Shown here: piece by piece, positions 50,805-53,126 of the stretch
Position numbering within the stretch: the first letter of the stretch is position 1
How the letters are laid out: every line of letters begins with the position of its first letter
Source of the DNA: Fusicatenibacter sp.
GTDB taxonomy: Bacteria; Bacillota; Clostridia; Lachnospirales; Lachnospiraceae
Direction of reading: 5' to 3'
DNA length: 53,126 nucleotides
Assembly (NCBI GenBank): GCA_022766945.1
Contig: JALEOU010000017.1
Location: 1-53,126, forward strand
Position numbers and translations under genes: made by a program
The notes under the pieces: generated by a model
What the model saw: only the letters and a program-made list of their open reading frames with translations
Database searches by the model: none
Told to the model about the DNA's origin: nothing

Positions 50805-51725
50805 CTATTCTATAGATCGATTCGGAGCAGAAACTTTCCGCCTCAAGTCAGAATCTGTCGCGCCCTCTTTAACATAAGCATCCTCCTGATTTTTCTTCTC
50901 ACTGTATTCTTCCTTTTGGCCATGTTCCTGTCCATACCATTCCAGAAAATCCCCAAAGATCTTATCCTCTGCCATTTTCCGCACTTGCGCTGCATCCTCC
51001 AACGTATCATAACCTCCCAGATTATAACATTTCCGCTGAAACATAATCTGAGCAATCCACTTCTTTCGCTGCTTACTGTAATATACCCCTCGAATACCAC
51101 TGGTATTTGTCCGATAAAGGCTCTCCGAGCGTATATTTTCCACACAGGTTCCATCCACATAATGGAGATTTTTCACCGGATTACGCCGGCATCCACAGCT
51201 GGTTGTCCATCCGTTCTGAAGATTGGACTGCCGGACATCCACAAAATTTCCGCAGTCATACTTACAATGCCAGATATGAACCCCATTTTCTTTCCGGGCA
51301 TAAGAAAGAACCGTCAGCATTCCAAACCGTTTCCCTACCCATGCTTTCAGCTGCGGCTTTTTCCCACAGCCGCAGCTGCTGGTATTCCCGGTCATCAGAC
51401 GCCGCTTTGTCGTTTCTATCCTATTTCCACAGTCACACCGGCACAGCCACAGAGGATTGCCGTCCTTTGCCTTCTCCCCGGATTTTCCAAGGACTGTCAG
51501 TTTCCCAAACCGCATTCCGGTCAGGTCTTTTCCGATTTCCCTCGGCGGATTTTCACACCCACAGCTGTAAATGGCATCCGGTTTTAATCGGCGGCTTTCC
51601 ACCAGAATCTCTTTTCCACAATCACAACGGCACCGCCAGACAATCGCATTACGGACGCGTTCTTCTGTAGGAGCAACAACCGTCAGTTTTCCGAGGCGCA
51701 GTCCGGTCAGATTTTTACCTTTCAT
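50805..51725 (-). CDS. Triple zinc-ribbon protein with AP2-like DNA-binding domain
   Basis: 306 residues from the ATG at 51723-51725, which lies inside the last codons of the upstream kinase-like gene (11-base overlap). Three repeats of ~60 residues each carry GKLTVL (third: GMLTVL), then CxCDCG (third: CKYDCG) and SCGC: Cys 32/34/36+55/57, 95/97/99+118/120, 154/158+177/179. Each looks like one metal site. Residues ~209-258 (GIRGVYYSKQRKKWIAQIMF ... GGYDTLEDAAQVRKMAEDK) are AP2/ERF-like, a fold used by homing-endonuclease-linked and integrase DNA binders. The tail is charged. It probably binds DNA or RNA; no catalytic centre was seen. Confidence 0.8.
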   Translation of the reverse strand: MKGKNLTGLRLGKLTVVAPTEERVRNAIVWRCRCDCGKEILVESRRLKPDAIYSCGCENPPREIGKDLTGMRFGKLTVLGKSGEKAKDGNPLWLCRCDCGNRIETTKRRLMTGNTSSCGCGKKPQLKAWVGKRFGMLTVLSYARKENGVHIWHCKYDCGNFVDVRQSNLQNGWTTSCGCRRNPVKNLHYVDGTCVENIRSESLYRTNTSGIRGVYYSKQRKKWIAQIMFQRKCYNLGGYDTLEDAAQVRKMAEDKIFGDFLEWYGQEHGQKEEYSEKKNQEDAYVKEGATDSDLRRKVSAPNRSIE

Positions 51726-52602
51726 GAATCTGACCATTCTCCGCAGTATTCGATTCCGGGAAGAGTGTATGTTCCAGGCATCTGACGGCATCCTCTGTCA
51801 TGTTACAGGTAAGCTGGTAAACAGGAACCTGACCGATCAGATCTTCGATCAGTTCCATTGCACGCTGCACAAAGACACGGTTCCACTGGTTGATCGTGAT
51901 CTGCGCATAAAGCTCGGTAAACGCCTGAATAGGAGATAACTTTTCTATATGATTGTCTTCTCCCTGTCTTAGCATCACAATCGCATGAATTGGAGTATCT
52001 TCCAATTCACAGATGCCCGAAGTTCCACAGACCGGCCATCCACAGGCTGACCATGCTCCATTAATTTTTCTTAAAAGCGCACGATCTCCATTGACAGTTC
52101 TGCTGCCCCTGTATCGGTCCCACAACTCTGCCTGCGTGGATTTTCCGGTTCCAGAAGGGGCGGAGAACAGGATGGCTTTTCTCAGATATACCATATAAGC
52201 ACAATGCAAGATCAGGCTGTTTCGTTTTATCATGTGCCGTTCCAAAGCAAACATTGAAGAGAACACGGGATCAATATGCAAGCCGCTGATTTCAGGCACG
52301 GAAAGAAGCACTTCTGCCTGCCTCTCTGATATTTCCTGATAACAGGCATAGAACGACGTATCCTTTCCTTTGATTCCAATCAACCGAGACTCTCCGAAAG
52401 ACGTCTGATACACAACTATATCAGAACGAACTGCAATAACCCTTCCTACAGGTAGAGGTATTTTATCTGTAATACAGAGCTGATAACTATACTCCGGTAC
52501 CCCCTGTTTGCTTTCAAACAGAAGAAAATTGAAAGGAAATGAAAGTTTCTCCGGAAATAGAAGGCGAAAACAGAAATCTCCGATCCGAAACAACTTATCC
52601 AT
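51715..52602 (-). CDS. HPr-kinase-like P-loop protein of a radical-SAM peptide/protein locus
   Basis: 295 residues. Residues 1-130 have no clear family. The P-loop SAPSGTGKST (147-156) follows ILFSAP, then VNGDRALLRKINGAW and VCGTSGICE, an order seen in HPr kinase/phosphorylase and in PEP-carboxykinase-fold enzymes such as the ScmC/lasso-peptide kinase type. These phosphorylate a protein or peptide rather than sugar. Its start overlaps the stop of the radical-SAM gene by eight bases, and its end overlaps the zinc-ribbon gene. Substrate unknown. I am fairly sure of the fold and less of the reaction. Confidence 0.7.
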   Translation of the reverse strand: MDKLFRIGDFCFRLLFPEKLSFPFNFLLFESKQGVPEYSYQLCITDKIPLPVGRVIAVRSDIVVYQTSFGESRLIGIKGKDTSFYACYQEISERQAEVLLSVPEISGLHIDPVFSSMFALERHMIKRNSLILHCAYMVYLRKAILFSAPSGTGKSTQAELWDRYRGSRTVNGDRALLRKINGAWSACGWPVCGTSGICELEDTPIHAIVMLRQGEDNHIEKLSPIQAFTELYAQITINQWNRVFVQRAMELIEDLIGQVPVYQLTCNMTEDAVRCLEHTLFPESNTAENGQIHER

Positions 52603-53126
52603 ACATTTTTCCCTCCTGCTGAATCAGACGGTAAAGTTCTTTCGAGTACCGGCACAAATAATCCGGTACACCATCATATGTTCCTGTTTCCAGTAAGGCG
52701 CCTGCGGCACAGATCTTGCAAAGAGGACGTAAACTGCATTGTGTACATAGAGAACTAATACAAATTTTCTGTGTTTGGGAACAGATCTCTTCCCATGCTC
52801 TTTTAAACCCGGTCTCAAATACCGGAACGGATGGTCCTGTCATCATTACACACGGGCGCATTTCTCCCTGCCAGTTGATCGTAAAAGAACAATTACCTGC
52901 GAGGCAGGATATATGCCCGTCATCTTTTGTAGCATCCGAGTTTTCTACTTTCTCTATACTTTGGATAATATACTGTCTATAAAATTCTTCCGGCAGCTGA
53001 ATCTTCAAAGCCTTCAACGAAGCCTGTGCAGCTTCCTCAGGGAGTACACGAATCTGCTGGTTATAAGGACGGTTTCTTTCCCGCGTGCCAGGCATCATAT
53101 AGGGGTCAATGTGTACAGGAACATCA
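52595..53126 (-). CDS. SPASM-domain radical SAM protein, C-terminal part (cut by window edge)
   Basis: The frame is open to the right edge, so the radical-SAM core with its CxxxCxxC is outside the window. Visible are ~177 residues ending with a SPASM-type cysteine array: CLAGNCSFTINWQGEMRPC, then CTQCSLRPLCKIC and a last Cys in PDYLC, matching auxiliary 4Fe-4S sites. Such proteins mature peptides (thioether, C-C or other crosslinks) or act as sulfatase-like activators. It overlaps the kinase-like gene (stop at 52595-52597), so it is the upstream member of the cassette. No precursor peptide is seen to its left in the window. Confidence 0.85.
   Translation of the reverse strand, partial: DVPVHIDPYMMPGTRERNRPYNQQIRVLPEEAAQASLKALKIQLPEEFYRQYIIQSIEKVENSDATKDDGHISCLAGNCSFTINWQGEMRPCVMMTGPSVPVFETGFKRAWEEICSQTQKICISSLCTQCSLRPLCKICAAGALLETGTYDGVPDYLCRYSKELYRLIQQEGKMYG

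Overview
The window looks like chromosome from a low-to-mid GC Firmicute of the gut Lachnospiraceae/Clostridia type. This is inferred from T-box leaders on aminoacyl-tRNA synthetase genes, strong Shine-Dalgarno sites, BlaI/M56 regulator pairs without a penicillin-binding sensor, rubrerythrins next to a Fur/PerR regulator, and Clostridia-typical DUF genes. No rRNA, tRNA, CRISPR array or complete insertion sequence was recognised.

Layout. 1-4000 is a worn accessory stretch: a BlaI/M56 operon ending in a small exported protein, an unknown membrane-anchored gene, two frameshifted remnants and a truncated aroE tail. 4000-7700 holds pth, two tandem COG0523 (CobW-like) GTPases with unusual C-terminal parts, and a divergent traX-like gene. 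7800-11760 is a tetR-amylase-glgB operon, with a divergent carboxylesterase at 12000-13556. 13560-17350 holds a chimeric remnant, tatD, and metG with its T-box. 17400-19113 is a second BlaI/M56 pair with clear operators. 19210-23060 has nagBA, divergent rpiR and two small membrane-protein genes. 23170-25610 has cobO, two rubrerythrins and perR. 25930-34384 has a DUF1002 protein, a ROK regulator, a possible small RNA, ksgA, a TPR/AAA+ ATPase and glgP. 34488-40259 has ileS with its T-box, an exonuclease and dacF. 40392-47352 is a tightly coupled operon: NCS2 purine permease, three xanthine-dehydrogenase-type subunits, a MocA-like nucleotidyltransferase and a MATE exporter. 47744-50531 has a LacI regulator and a phosphoglucomutase. 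50805 to the right edge is an overlapping three-gene cassette: a SPASM radical-SAM protein (cut by the edge), an HPr-kinase-like P-loop protein, and a zinc-ribbon-repeat/AP2 protein.

How it works together. glgB, the GH13 glycosidase, glgP and pgcA form a scattered glycogen/alpha-glucan system. nagBA with RpiR handles N-acetylglucosamine. The xanthine operon couples purine uptake, oxidation and cofactor supply. Rubrerythrins under PerR-like boxes give peroxide defence. Regulation is readable at many points: two T-boxes, a TetR operator inside a consensus promoter, paired BlaI dyads, PerR-like boxes, and paired direct repeats before the xanthine operon.

Most interesting are the right-edge cassette, which resembles a peptide- or protein-modification locus with an unusual DNA-binding partner; a four-copy intergenic repeat that in three copies runs straight into a hairpin; and a putative regulon in which a free-standing sensor-like protein shares an operator-like motif with the first BlaI/M56 operon.
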